Source: Cylindrospermum sp. NIES-4074
GTDB lineage: Bacteria > Cyanobacteriota > Cyanobacteriia > Cyanobacteriales > Nostocaceae
Direction: 5' to 3'
NCBI GenBank assembly: GCA_003994795.1
Contig: AP018270.1
Coordinates: 275,940 to 339,939 of the forward strand
DNA length: 64,000 nucleotides
Within the stretch, counting starts at the first letter, position 1, and each line of letters opens with the position of its first letter. Shown piece after piece: positions 1-9,841 of the stretch. Made by a program: the position numbers and the translations under genes. Under the pieces are notes generated by a model that saw only the letters and a list, made by a program, of their open reading frames with translations, was not told the DNA's origin and did not search any database.

Positions 1-1
1 T

Positions 2-241
2 TTTCAAGGGCAAAAAATTAAGCGTGTTGGTGTACAAAAATATATTGCTAGAGTCAAAGAATATGGACGAGTGACCAGGAGACATAGCAGTTTTTATGTC
101 GGTTTATATAGTCAAACCTGGGTAAGTTTCATGGATAATTGTTGGTGTATTGTTCAAAAAATAATGAGATTAAATCGCAATAAGATTGAGTATTATTTAC
201 GAGGTATGAGGGCTATGGAGCTTATTATGTCTACATTTTAG
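2..241 (+). pseudogene. C-terminal part of a DDE integrase-type transposase, cut by the window edge
   Basis: An open frame enters from the left edge and stops at TAG 239-241, giving about 79 residues. The segment RVKEYGRVTRRHSSFYVG resembles the small beta-barrel C-terminal domain of IS481/rve-type transposases, where a pattern like R-V-x-x-x-G-x-V followed by a tyrosine-valine-glycine is common. The catalytic core would lie outside the window, so neither completeness nor family can be decided. It is listed as a partial gene. The family call rests only on this short domain. Confidence 0.4.
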
Positions 242-1160
242 CTTTCATGTCGCCCCCTCAGTACAGCAAGATACCTATACTCTACAATTATCTTGCTTTT
301 TAATTAACGGGATACCATCAGGTGTCGGAGCGAGGATAGGAAAAGATTTAATTACTAATACTTCTAAGTTCTTGCCAATAGGATACTAGCTAAAAGGATG
401 ATTAATTAATGCAATAAAATAATACTTCTGGGCAGTTAGATAGCGATAACTAAACACTGCTTGCTACAGAATAAATAAAATTGCGATTACCTACGGTAGG
501 CTGCACGGCTTCGCTTCCAATACAGCAAAGGCGGTCGCCTCTGGTGGGTGGGACGCCATCCCATCTCCACCAAATTCTTAGGGGAAAACAAGCGATTACC
601 TACGGTAGACTGCGCGATCGCTCTCATAACTCCTACAAAATTCTTAGGGAAAAACTACAAAAGCATACCCACAGCCGTAAATTCGTAAAAGAGTAATCCA
701 GTATTCACCAGAACTAATGACAGGTTTAAATATCAAGTTTTTTATTTGCTTTCAGAGAAAAATACAAAATATAACCAAGAACATATACTGAGTTAAAGGT
801 TGTAAAAACATTAAGAGATAAAGTAAATGTATAGCAGACAGCACAGAACCGCCAAGACCAACTCAAATTCTTCGTGTTTACTTAAAACGGGAACAACAGA
901 AGCTCTGAAAGCTAATATACGATAAGCTTTTTCAGCTTCTATTTCCGTTTGAGCAAGGATCTCGGCTCAATGCCTCAATCGCCTAACTTTCGCAAATATC
1001 CCTCTTCCATTAAACTGGGAATCACAAAAATAATTCCCTAATATTGAAATCCAGATCTGGTAAAGGTTTGAACATTTTATTACTAACAAAATGTGGCGAA
1101 CATTTTCAAACATTAATAAATCGCCAAAACCCTTGTTAAATAAAGGTCTAAAATTTTGCG
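242..1160. other. Non-coding, repeat-containing stretch
   Basis: No convincing gene. It holds two copies of a dispersed repeat (see next entry). It also has a minus-strand stretch, about 822-972, that translates to a helical segment followed by a hydrophobic run (LVLAVLCCLLYIYFI), probably a gene remnant. A small hairpin lies just upstream of the recombinase: ACATTTT at 1072-1078 and AAAATGT at 1088-1094 with a 9-base loop. Confidence 0.5.
483..622 (+). repeat. Two direct copies of a GCGATTACCTACGGTAG dispersed repeat
   Basis: GCGATTACCTACGGTAG occurs at 483 and again at 592, each followed by a GC-richer tail (CTGCACGGC and CTGCGCGATCGC). A sequence close to CAAATTCTTAGGGGAAAA lies between the copies and is partly repeated after the second. 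Short GC-rich interspersed repeats of this kind are typical of Nostocales. A 71-residue frame across them is not considered a gene. Confidence 0.6.
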
Positions 1161-1739
1161 TTGCCTAGAGTGATGGAAGAGGGATATTCCGAGGTCAGGA
1201 CTAGGGAGCATTTGTTACCAGAAGAAGTCTCTACGATGCGGTCAGCTATCAAAAAATCGAAGGGTCGCCACGCTCACCGAGATTCAACCATAATTTTGCT
1301 TTGCTACCGTCACGGATTGCGAGTGGCAGAGGTGGCATCTTTACGCTGGGAGCAAATAGACTGGAATGGTGGTACAATTTAGGTAAAACGAGTTAAAAAA
1401 GGCACGTTATCTACTCATCCTCTCTACTCTGAAGAAATTCGCTCTCTCCGCAAACTTCAAAGAGATTATCCTGCTAGTCCCTATATTTTCCAGTCTTCTC
1501 GACTTGGCCCGTTGGCACATGATACGATCGCCGGCATTGTTGAGCAGGCTGGTGAATTAGCTGGTTTGCCAATTCGAGTTCATGCCCATATGCTACGGCA
1601 TGGAACGGGTTATCCCAAGGCTAATCGAGGCATTGATACCCGAACAATTCAGAGTTACTTGGGGCATAACAATATTCAGCACACAGTTCGTTACACCGAA
1701 CTTGCATCTACCAAGTTTCAAGGTCTTTGGGATGATTGA
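1161..1739 (+). pseudogene. Tyrosine recombinase (phage-integrase family) with one in-frame TAG
   Basis: A tyrosine recombinase of about 192 residues, the short FimB/XerC-like catalytic-domain-only size. The frame is open from TTG 1161 (or ATG 1173) to TGA 1737-1739 except for one TAG at 1380-1382. Catalytic residues are visible on both sides of it. The first arginine is in HGLRVAEVASLRW, the H-x-x-R box is HMLRHG, and the second histidine and nucleophilic tyrosine are in YLGHNNIQHTVRYTE. The TAG falls where a glutamine would fit (GGTI-stop-VKRVKKG), so a single CAG-to-TAG change would explain it. Everything else looks intact, so decay is recent, or the stop is suppressed, or it is a sequencing error. 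It may once have mobilised neighbouring DNA. Confidence 0.8.
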
Positions 1740-2506
1740 TGTTTAAACCCCTTGGTTAATTTTTGCCCATCTCCCCCGAAAAAAAAATCGCTCTCCTAAT
1801 TCTCCGAGAATACTTTTAATTATTCTTACTCTTCCCGATCCAGTTCCTGTTGCTTCTTTGAGAAAAAAACTCCTAATTCTGGCGTAATATATTCTAGAGT
1901 CTGCGCTCTGATTGTTTTTTCAATTCCAGCTAGACTCTCTTAGGACTTACGCAAGTGTCACAATAAACATCGATTGTAGGGTGCGTCAGACTTGATAAAT
2001 CTGGCAAATAAACAGATTTTTGACATCTGACGCACCCTACTAATGTGCCAGTTGCGTAAGTCCTGTCTCTAATTCTTTAGTTTCTGCTTCTTGATATAGA
2101 ATTTTGGCTATGGCTTGTAGATGCACAAGAGAGTTTTTTCTGATTAGCTGGTTCCATTATTGAGTGGGGGATTAATTTCTTCCTTTATTTTCGCTGATTT
2201 TCACCCCATTTGCTAGTTCATCTGTTCTAACAAACCTGAGATGCTCCCTTTATGGGTAATATTAAACAATTAGTAGATAAATTTTTGCCCCAGCTTTTGG
2301 TTTCTCCAAGCCGGGAATTTGGGAGTCAAGGAACCCAGATATAACTCCAGACAATGGAAGTAGCTCTGTTGTCTGTTCCTATCCCACTTTTGTCAAACCA
2401 GGGAGGAAAAAACATTGATTAATTTTGAAATTCAAATTTATTCCAGGTTTTAGCCTTTTATTTTTACCAAAAAATTCCCAAACGTGGAAGAAATTAAGTT
2501 AACCAT
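1740..2506. other. Intergenic region upstream of the aeruginosin-like cluster
   Basis: No gene seen in 767 bases apart from the MITE at 1942-2064. The expected loading module gene of an aeruginosin cluster is absent here. No clear sigma-70 promoter could be fixed. The stretch before ATG 2507 is AT-rich. Confidence 0.5.
1942..2064. mobile_element. 123-bp MITE with AGGACTTACGCAA ends
   Basis: The left end AGGACTTACGCAA and the right end TTGCGTAAGTCCT are exact inverted copies. A second, internal inverted pair (GTAGGGTGCGTCAGA and TCTGACGCACCCTAC) makes the element strongly palindromic. It has no coding capacity. A related element with the same ends lies at 31855-31968. Confidence 0.75.
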
Positions 2507-5500
2507 ATGAGCAAAGACAATCCTAAATTATTTTATCCGCTATCACACGGTCAGCAAGCTTTGTGGTTTCTTTACCAAAGAGCACCAGAAAGTGTAGCAT
2601 ACAATATTTTCATGGCGCTACGTATTACTTCTGAAATAGACTTTGAAGGTCTACATAGAGCTTGGCAAAAAATTTATGATCGCCATCCTATCCTCCGAAC
2701 TACTTATACTACCTATAACGGTCAACCCGTTCAAAAAATTCATGAAAAACAAGAAGTTAATATTCAGGTGATAGATGCTTCAACTTGGAGCGAAGATGAT
2801 CTCAAAAAACAAATCCTAATTGAAGCTGATCGTCCCTTTAATTTAGAGCAAGGACCTGTTCAGAGGCTCACTCTGTTTACTTGTAAACCAGCAGAACATA
2901 TTTTCTTGGTAACCATGCATCACATTGGAGCTGATATGTGGTCTTATGATGTCATGCTCACAGAAATGTTGGCATTATATGCCAACGAAACGGATGATTC
3001 TCTATCTCAGAGTATGCCATACACAGAATATGTACGCTGGCAATCAGAAATGCTATTGACTTCTGAAGGAGAAAGACTCTGGGAATATTGGCAACAACAA
3101 TTAGCTGGCAAAGCAGCAATTTTGAATCTGCCCATAGATCAACCCCGTCCTCCAGTACAAACTTATAACGGAGCTTCCCAAACCTTTCACCTAAATGAGC
3201 AACTCATAGCCAACTTAAAATCACTAGCTCAAGGGCAAGGAGTGACTCCATATACAATTTTGCTCTCTGCTTTCCAAGTATTGCTCTACCGCTACTCTGG
3301 ACAAGAAGAGATTCTGATAGGAACTCCCTTAGCAGGTCGGATTGGGAACGGATTTAAACAGAGTGTAGGTTATTTTGTTAATTTAGTCGTATTACAGGCA
3401 AATTTCAATAGCATACCCACATTTGAAGAATTGCTGGCTCAGAACCGTAGTCAACTTTTTAAAGCATTAAAGCGCCAGTATTACCCTTTCCCCCTTATAG
3501 TTAAAAATCTGCAAATTCAACGCGATCCCAGCTATTCCCCTCTATTTCAAGTTTCCTTCACTTCACAAAAACATCGTTGGTATGAATCAAACAGTAAATC
3601 ATCCCCAACATCGGGGAAAAAACTGCAAATGGAACCATACCAAATCGGGCATCAGAGAGGATCAGCCTTTGACCTGGATCTGATGTTGATGGAAGCTGGA
3701 GAAACTCTTCAGCTTTGTTGGCAATACAACACTGATTTGTTTGATGCTGCTACCATCATTCGGATGATCGGAAATTTCCAAACCTTGCTAGAGGGAATAA
3801 TTGCTAATCCAGCGCAGCGAATTTCCGATCTGCCGATATTAACAGAGGCAGAACGACATCAAATATTAGTGGAATGGAACAACACTCATACTGATTATCC
3901 AGTTGATCAATGTATCCATCAGTTATTTGAGGAACAGGTAGAAAAAACACCTGATGCGATCGCTATAAAATTTGTAAATCAACATCTGACCTATAGTGAG
4001 CTAAACTGTCGAGCCAATCAACTAGCGCACTACCTCCAGAAATTAGGAGTCGGGCCAGAGGTAAAGGTAGGAATTTGCGTTGAGCGTTCCTTGGAAACGG
4101 TGATTGGACTATTAGGTATTCTCAAAGCTGGTGGTGCTTATGTGCCAATAGATATAAATTATCCTCAGTCACGGCAAGCTTTCATCGTCAAAGATGCCCA
4201 AATTCGGGTATTACTTACCCAACAAGATATAGTAACAAAATTACCAGAACGTCAATCTCAGGTCATCTGCTTGGACTCTGACTGGACAACCATTTCCCAG
4301 GAATGCACCAAAAATCCTGATATTAGAAATTTAACACCTGATAACTTAGCCTATATCATTTACACCTCTGGCTCTACAGGTCAGCCCAAGGGTGTATTGA
4401 TACCTCATGCTAATATTGTTCGTCTGTTACAAGCTACTCAATCATGGTTCCATTTCAACGAACATGATGTCTGGACGCTTTTCCACTCCTATGCTTTCGA
4501 CTTTTCAGTCTGGGAACTCTGGGGCGCACTATGTTATGGCGGACGAGTGGTAATAGTTTCTTACTTGGTCAGCCGCACACCCCAAGCTTTCTGTGACTTA
4601 TTGTGTCAAGAGCAAGTAACTATTCTTAACCAAACACCATCAGCTTTCCGCCAATTGATGCACCAAGAAGAGTTATCTGGCAAGACCTTTGCTTATAACC
4701 TGCGCTTAGTAATCTTTGGTGGCGAAGCACTTGATATCCAAAGTTTAGCACCTTGGTTTGAGCGTCACGGAGATGATTCTCCACAGTTGGTGAATATGTA
4801 CGGTATTACCGAAACCACTGTACACGTCACCTACCGTCCCCTCACTGTAGCAGACCTGAAAACAACCAGGGGTAGTGTTATAGGTCGTCCGATTCCAGAT
4901 TTGCAAGTATATATCCTGGATAAGCACAACAGCTTACTACCGATTGGGGTTTCTGGTGAGATGTGTGTTGGTGGTGCTGGTTTAGCTAGAGGTTATCTCA
5001 ACCGTCCCGAATTAACCAACCAAAAGTTTATTCCCAACCCCTATAGTAACAAGCCAGGCGATCGCCTTTACAAATCAGGCGATTTAGCTCGCTTTCTTGG
5101 TGACGGTAACATTGAGTATCTTGGGCGCATCGATAGCCAGGTGAAAATTCGTGGTTTCCGGATCGAATTAGGAGAAATTGAAGCTGTATTAAATCAACAT
5201 CCACAGGTACTTAACGCTGTGGTAATAGCTTGGGAAGATCAATTAAATAAACGCTTAGTAGCATACATCGTCCCCCAGCAGCAGCAAGTACCTTCTAACA
5301 GTATGCTGCGTGAATTCTTGAAAGAAAATCTACCCGACTACATGGTGCCATCTGCCTTTGTAGTTCTCGACGCCATACCTCTAACTCCCAACGGTAAATT
5401 AGACCGTCGTCACCTGCCCATACCAGCAACGAGTAATAATTCTGACAGCTTCGTTGCCCCCCGTACTGCCACAGAAGAGATTTTAGCAAAGATTTGGCAA

Positions 5501-7123
5501 GAAGTCTTACGTTTAGAACAAGTAGGTATTCACGACAACTTCTTTGAATTGGGCGGAGACTCGATTATTAGTATTCAAATTATCGCCCGCGCCAATCAGC
5601 ACGGTTTACAAATCACCACCAAACAGCTGTTTAAGTACCAAACCATCGCCGAATTAGCCAGCGTAGCAGGTATGACTAGCTCTAGCCAAGCTGAACAAGG
5701 TTTAGTCATAGGAGAGGTTCCCCTTACCCCAATTCAGCATTGGTTCTTCGACCAAAATTGGCAGCAGCCCCATTACTTCAACAACTCAATACTCCTGCAA
5801 GTACCATCAGACATCAAGCCAGCATTATTGGAGCAAGCTATCAAACAGTTGATGATACATCATGATGGTCTGCGGATGCGATTTGTGCAGCAGGAATCAG
5901 CATGGCAGCAGTGGAATAGTGACGACTACGACTTTGTACCCTTCCAGGTGATCAACTTATCAGCAGTGACGCCAGCAGAACAGGCAACTGCCATAGAGTC
6001 CACATCTGCGGAACTGCAAGAAACGCTCAACTTGGCTACAGGCCCAATGCTGCGGATTGTACTATTTCAATTAGGAGCCGCCAACGCTCGGTTACTATTT
6101 ATCATTCACCACCTTGTAATAGATAGGGTTTCCTTGGGCATTCTCTTTGAAGACCTAACCACAGCTTATTGCCAACTAGCCCAAGGTGAAGCTATTCAAC
6201 TACCCCCTAAAACTACTTCCTTTAAAGATTGGGCTATCCGCCAAAGAGACTATGGACAATCAAAAATACTGCAACAAGAGCTAGAACTTTGGTTAGCTCA
6301 GTCCAGCCCAGATATTAAGCCTTTACCAGTAGACTACACCCTTGAGAAAAAAGCTAATACAGAAGCTAGCACTGAAGTAATATCAGTTTCCTTGACTGCG
6401 GAAGAAACCCGCGCCCTATTCCAAGAAGTACCAGCAGTTTACAACACCCAACTTAATGATTTATTGTTGACTGCATTAGTACAAGCCTTTGCCCAGTGGA
6501 CAGGTTCTCCTTCCCTGTTGATTGAAATAGAGAGTCACGGACGGGAAGCACTGTTTGAGGATGTAGATTTATCACGCACTGTCGGTTGGTTTACAACCAT
6601 CTCCCCAGCCCTCTTGGACTTGAGAGCTGCTTCTAACCCAGGAGAAGCTTTAAAAACAATCAAAGAGCAACTGCGGGGATTTCCTCACAACGGCATTGGT
6701 TATGGCATCCTCCGATACCTCAGCCCAAATGCTGATATTCCTCAGCAACTCCAAGCGTTACCAACAGCACAGGTATGTTTTGACTATATGGGAAACTTTG
6801 AAAACACCCGTTTAGAACCAATTTTATTGGGGTTGGCACCAGAAAGCTCTGGACGAATGTTTAGCCCCAAAGCAGAGCGTATTTATCTACTAGATGTTCT
6901 GGGAATGGTCGTTGAAGACCAGCTGCAAACGGTTTGGATTTACAGCGAGAACGTCCATCAACGAGCAACTATCGAAGGACTGGCTAATGAGTATAACAGG
7001 GCATTAAAAGCCTTAATTGCTCATTGTCAGTCCCCTGAGGTAGGAGGATATACGCCTTCAGATTTTCCTGAAGCTGAATTAAATCAGGAGGAGCTTGATG
7101 CACTGCTAGAAGAAATTGAATGA
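2507..7123 (+). CDS. aerB: Nonribosomal peptide synthetase C-A-PCP-E, threonine-type (AerB-like)
   Basis: A 1538-residue one-module synthetase. Domains: condensation about 10-450, adenylation about 465-980 (TSGSTGQPKG near 620), carrier about 985-1050 with LGGDSIISIQ, then an epimerization domain about 1070-1500 (HHLVIDRVS). The ten-residue specificity pocket, read by alignment to GrsA, is D-F-W-N-I-G-M-V-H plus the usual lysine. That is the classical threonine code, so the product should be D-Thr (or D-allo-Thr, depending on substrate). The condensation motif is HHIGADM, with methionine in place of the usual glycine. No loading domain precedes the C domain and no loading gene is upstream. 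The acyl group must therefore be supplied from elsewhere, or by direct acyl transfer. The position before the AerD/AerE genes matches aerB of aeruginosin clusters. Confidence 0.85.
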   Translation: MSKDNPKLFYPLSHGQQALWFLYQRAPESVAYNIFMALRITSEIDFEGLHRAWQKIYDRHPILRTTYTTYNGQPVQKIHEKQEVNIQVIDASTWSEDDLKKQILIEADRPFNLEQGPVQRLTLFTCKPAEHIFLVTMHHIGADMWSYDVMLTEMLALYANETDDSLSQSMPYTEYVRWQSEMLLTSEGERLWEYWQQQLAGKAAILNLPIDQPRPPVQTYNGASQTFHLNEQLIANLKSLAQGQGVTPYTILLSAFQVLLYRYSGQEEILIGTPLAGRIGNGFKQSVGYFVNLVVLQANFNSIPTFEELLAQNRSQLFKALKRQYYPFPLIVKNLQIQRDPSYSPLFQVSFTSQKHRWYESNSKSSPTSGKKLQMEPYQIGHQRGSAFDLDLMLMEAGETLQLCWQYNTDLFDAATIIRMIGNFQTLLEGIIANPAQRISDLPILTEAERHQILVEWNNTHTDYPVDQCIHQLFEEQVEKTPDAIAIKFVNQHLTYSELNCRANQLAHYLQKLGVGPEVKVGICVERSLETVIGLLGILKAGGAYVPIDINYPQSRQAFIVKDAQIRVLLTQQDIVTKLPERQSQVICLDSDWTTISQECTKNPDIRNLTPDNLAYIIYTSGSTGQPKGVLIPHANIVRLLQATQSWFHFNEHDVWTLFHSYAFDFSVWELWGALCYGGRVVIVSYLVSRTPQAFCDLLCQEQVTILNQTPSAFRQLMHQEELSGKTFAYNLRLVIFGGEALDIQSLAPWFERHGDDSPQLVNMYGITETTVHVTYRPLTVADLKTTRGSVIGRPIPDLQVYILDKHNSLLPIGVSGEMCVGGAGLARGYLNRPELTNQKFIPNPYSNKPGDRLYKSGDLARFLGDGNIEYLGRIDSQVKIRGFRIELGEIEAVLNQHPQVLNAVVIAWEDQLNKRLVAYIVPQQQQVPSNSMLREFLKENLPDYMVPSAFVVLDAIPLTPNGKLDRRHLPIPATSNNSDSFVAPRTATEEILAKIWQEVLRLEQVGIHDNFFELGGDSIISIQIIARANQHGLQITTKQLFKYQTIAELASVAGMTSSSQAEQGLVIGEVPLTPIQHWFFDQNWQQPHYFNNSILLQVPSDIKPALLEQAIKQLMIHHDGLRMRFVQQESAWQQWNSDDYDFVPFQVINLSAVTPAEQATAIESTSAELQETLNLATGPMLRIVLFQLGAANARLLFIIHHLVIDRVSLGILFEDLTTAYCQLAQGEAIQLPPKTTSFKDWAIRQRDYGQSKILQQELELWLAQSSPDIKPLPVDYTLEKKANTEASTEVISVSLTAEETRALFQEVPAVYNTQLNDLLLTALVQAFAQWTGSPSLLIEIESHGREALFEDVDLSRTVGWFTTISPALLDLRAASNPGEALKTIKEQLRGFPHNGIGYGILRYLSPNADIPQQLQALPTAQVCFDYMGNFENTRLEPILLGLAPESSGRMFSPKAERIYLLDVLGMVVEDQLQTVWIYSENVHQRATIEGLANEYNRALKALIAHCQSPEVGGYTPSDFPEAELNQEELDALLEEIE

Positions 7124-7197
7124 GCTACTTAGCTTGCTGCTCTCTCTACCGTCAGGTTTAACCCTATTCTTCAGTGGCAGCAGATGTATAAACCAAC

Positions 7198-7654
7198 CTG
7201 AGTTCGGTGTTAGGAGTTCGGTGTTAGGAGTTAAAATTTAAGAGCAAAAGACACGCATATTTGACTCATGACGGATCATCAAGGAATTCAAGAGAGAACT
7301 TTAACTTTTGCTGTCAGGATTGTCAAACTTCGTCGCTTTCTCTATGATTTGGGTGGCGTAGAAAAAATTCTCTCATCTCAACTCATTCGTAGTGGTACTT
7401 CCATCGGTGCGAATGTAAGAGAAGCTCAGTCAGCACAGAGCGATAAAGACTTTCTTCATAAAATGGAAATTTCTTTAAAAGAAGCCCGCGAAACGTAATA
7501 TTGGCTGATTGTTTTAGTTGAATCAGAAGCTATTCACCCAGAAAAGGTCAAATCTCTTAGGCAACAAATCGATATTATTATCAGAATTTTGGTAACTATC
7601 ACGAAAAAAGTCAAGGAAAAACACCAAACTCCGAACTCCTAACACCGAACTCAG
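7198..7654. mobile_element. IVS-like element: S23 gene inside perfect 24-bp inverted repeats
   Basis: The left end at 7198-7221 and the right end at 7631-7654 are perfect reverse complements over 24 bases, each built around GAGTTCGGTGTTAGGAGTT. They enclose about 410 bases holding only a four-helix-bundle (S23) gene. The arrangement resembles 23S rRNA intervening sequences, where complementary ends flank an S23 gene, but here it sits between two biosynthetic genes. Whether it moves is inference. Confidence 0.55.
7268..7642 (+). pseudogene. Four-helix-bundle protein (S23 / 23S rRNA intervening-sequence family), one in-frame stop
   Basis: The first 76 residues, including GVEKILSSQLIRSGTSIGAN, match the S23/four-helix-bundle family. 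That family also includes Avd of diversity-generating retroelements. A TAA at 7496-7498 follows KEARET. The same frame then continues with YWLIVLVESEAI and closes at TAA 7640-7642, just inside the right inverted repeat. A full copy would be about 124 residues, normal for the family. The stop separates helices 3 and 4, so the product is probably dead. The family's cellular role is unclear. It has no evident part in peptide synthesis and looks like an insertion between the first synthetase and aerD. Confidence 0.75.
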
Positions 7655-7727
7655 ATGAACCACTATTGTTAACAAAGTTAATTTCTATAAAGTTTAACCA
7701 AAAATTAGCAACTTAACAGTTTAAAAT

Positions 7728-8324
7728 ATGCTGAAGTTTTCTGTAGAATTTAACTACCCCAATTCATCCTCAAAAAACCTAATTTTAGGAACTTTAGGGC
7801 CCAGAGGAACTAGTAGTGAAGAAGCTCTAAATTATGTGATTAACCAATTAGAAGCCGAGAAAATTTCTGTGTCGGTGCAGTTGTTTCATGACTTCACTGT
7901 TTTAGCAGAAGCGTTACAGCAAAATCAGGTAAATTTGGCTTTAGTTCCTCATGCTTACGATAAAATAAATGAATTTTATATGGAACCAAACTTTGATTTG
8001 GGTTTTATTTTTATGTATCCCACGCCAGTCTATGGATTAGCTAAGAGAAAAGATACAGCTTTGGATTTTAAGGGTTGCAAAGTTGTGACTCATCCAGCAC
8101 CTTTACCTCTATTAGAAAAACTCTTACCAAATTTTACAAACTCAGAAGAAATTGAAGTAGAATTGGTAGATTCTACCAGCGCTGCGGCTATTTTAGTCAA
8201 GCAAGGTTTAGCTGATTTTGCTATTACTAATGAAAAAGCTCTTCAGTCCTATGATTTAGAATTTGTTTCCACCTATGGAACAATTCCTATGAGTTGGTCG
8301 ATTTTTTATAAAAAGTTTGAATAA
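7728..8324 (+). CDS. aerD: Prephenate decarboxylase, BacA/AerD family
   Basis: A 198-residue protein resembling BacA of bacilysin and AerD of aeruginosin synthesis. Family members are prephenate-dehydratase-like folds that decarboxylate prephenate without aromatising it, giving a dihydro-hydroxyphenylpyruvate. The N-terminal ILGTLGPRGTSSEEA segment is the prephenate dehydratase-like substrate-binding start. The pocket region HDFTVLAEALQQNQVNLALVP is also recognisable. It begins a tight run with the bicupin (4 bases apart) and the reductase. In aeruginosin pathways this enzyme commits prephenate to the Choi (carboxy-hydroxyoctahydroindole) residue. In suomilide/banyaside-type pathways a related start leads to a different bicycle. 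Confidence 0.85.
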   Translation: MLKFSVEFNYPNSSSKNLILGTLGPRGTSSEEALNYVINQLEAEKISVSVQLFHDFTVLAEALQQNQVNLALVPHAYDKINEFYMEPNFDLGFIFMYPTPVYGLAKRKDTALDFKGCKVVTHPAPLPLLEKLLPNFTNSEEIEVELVDSTSAAAILVKQGLADFAITNEKALQSYDLEFVSTYGTIPMSWSIFYKKFE

Positions 8325-8328
8325 AAAT

Positions 8329-8988
8329 ATGTCTAGATTTTTTCCCCAGGCTCAAACTATTAAGCTGAATGCGGATGTAGAATTATCAATATTTCAATGC
8401 CAAGATACAGTATTTCAATTGTCTTCTATTGCTCCAGGAGCTTGTTTTGAACTACATCAACATCCAGAAAGTCAACTTGGCATGATCCTCTCTGGTTGTT
8501 TAGAAATCAACATCAACGGTAGCAAAACAATGTTAGAAACACTCCAGGAATTCTATATTGCTGGTGCTAATATTCCTCATGGTGCTGTGAATCATTCTCC
8601 AGAAATGGCTGTGGGATTAGATGTGAAACGGATAACGAATTCTTTAGCACCTGGAAACATTGACGAGATAATTTTCAAGTTATCTCCTAATAAAGATGAA
8701 TCCACAGGTTTTCCCTGCCGTTCTGCTGTTGGTTATTGGTGTGAAACTGTGATTACGCAAATTCCCGCTGGTGGAAAAATACCAAACCATCAATCTGCTA
8801 TTGAACAAATAGGATTAGTACTAAATGGTCAACTTATAATGACAGTGGGAGAAGAACAGCAGCAGCTACAGGATGGTGAAATTTACTATGCTCCTACTAA
8901 CGTAGTTCATGGAGGATATAATCCGACAAAGGAAGAAGCAACTTTAATCAAGGTTTTGATTTTACCCTATTCTGAATTGGCTGCATAG
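8329..8988 (+). CDS. aerE: Bicupin isomerase, BacB/AerE family
   Basis: A 219-residue protein with two cupin domains. Metal-binding histidines are visible in FELHQHPESQLG of the first cupin and in GEIYYAPTNVVHGG of the second. BacB isomerises the BacA product by shifting a double bond; AerE is its aeruginosin counterpart. I chose ATG 8329, four bases after the aerD stop, over TTG 8317, which would overlap aerD. The protein is soluble and has no signal peptide. The aerD-aerE-reductase order is the recognisable core of Choi synthesis. Confidence 0.83.
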   Translation: MSRFFPQAQTIKLNADVELSIFQCQDTVFQLSSIAPGACFELHQHPESQLGMILSGCLEININGSKTMLETLQEFYIAGANIPHGAVNHSPEMAVGLDVKRITNSLAPGNIDEIIFKLSPNKDESTGFPCRSAVGYWCETVITQIPAGGKIPNHQSAIEQIGLVLNGQLIMTVGEEQQQLQDGEIYYAPTNVVHGGYNPTKEEATLIKVLILPYSELAA

Positions 8989-9001
8989 AGGAATCATCCC
9001 A

Positions 9002-9802
9002 ATGGATTTAGGACTAACAGGAAAGGTGGCTTTAGTTACGGGAGCAAGTGCTGGTATTGGTTATGCTGTGGCTGAGAAACTGGCAGAGGCAGGTTGTAAA
9101 TTAATTATTTGTAGTCGAACTCTCAATAGCATAAAACAAGCTGAACAATCCCTAATTAAGGATTTTATTGATGTAGAGATTTTTAGTTTCTGTGCTGATG
9201 TACAAAATGCAGAGCAATCGCAAAGTTTAATTCAGGAGTCTCTACAGAGATTTGGTAGAATTGATATTTTAATTAACAATTCAGAAGGGGCAAGTTTTTC
9301 TGGCGAAGCGGTGGAAAATTTGTCAGATGATGATTGGCAAACTGTGTTTGAAGGTAAGTTAATGGGTTATATTCGCATGAGTAATCTCGTGCTACCTGGG
9401 ATGAAAAACCAGCAATGGGGTAGAATTATTAACATTGTTGGTACATCTGGAAAAGAACCTTCCAGCCGTCTGATAAAATCGGGGGTGGCAAATGCAGCGT
9501 TAATGAATTTTACTAAATCTGTGGCGATGCAAGCTGCTAAATATAACGTCCTGATTACTTCTGTTAATCCTGGTGTGATTGATACTCCAAGACATCGACA
9601 ATACTTGGAAGTTTTTGCTGAAGAGGAAAATCAGACGATTGATTTCCTGAGAGGAAAAATTACGAATTCAATTCCTATCGGTCGTCTTGGTTTCTCTAGT
9701 GAAGTGGCAAATCTGGTGATTTTTCTGGCTTCAGAATGTGCTAGTTATATCACGGGTATAACCATTGCCGTAGATGGAGGAATGTCTTCTTCGGCTTTCT
9801 AA
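9002..9802 (+). CDS. aerF: Short-chain dehydrogenase/reductase, AerF/BacG-like
   Basis: A 266-residue Rossmann enzyme. The cofactor motif TGASAGIG is near residue 14. The expected N-N-A-G box reads NNSEGA. The catalytic region is atypical: after the serine region (IVGTSGKEP) the usual Y-x-x-x-K is replaced by a segment with a lysine but no tyrosine (RLIKSGVANAALMNF). That divergence is also a feature of some BacG-type reductases that reduce the conjugated dienone. By position it should reduce the AerE product toward the saturated Choi ring, using NAD(P)H. It starts 13 bases after aerE with an AGAGG ribosome site. The exact aer letter is by analogy. Confidence 0.7.
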   Translation: MDLGLTGKVALVTGASAGIGYAVAEKLAEAGCKLIICSRTLNSIKQAEQSLIKDFIDVEIFSFCADVQNAEQSQSLIQESLQRFGRIDILINNSEGASFSGEAVENLSDDDWQTVFEGKLMGYIRMSNLVLPGMKNQQWGRIINIVGTSGKEPSSRLIKSGVANAALMNFTKSVAMQAAKYNVLITSVNPGVIDTPRHRQYLEVFAEEENQTIDFLRGKITNSIPIGRLGFSSEVANLVIFLASECASYITGITIAVDGGMSSSAF

Positions 9803-9841
9803 AAGTTTTGGTAGTGATGAGTTAAGGATAGGGCAACAACA

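Noticed and set aside
481-696. 71-residue open frame
   Set aside because: It translates dispersed GC-rich repeats, has a TTG start, and shows no protein-like pattern.
7268-7642. Avd protein of a diversity-generating retroelement
   Set aside because: The four-helix fold is shared with Avd, but no reverse transcriptase or template/variable repeat lies nearby. The flanking inverted repeats fit an S23-type element better.
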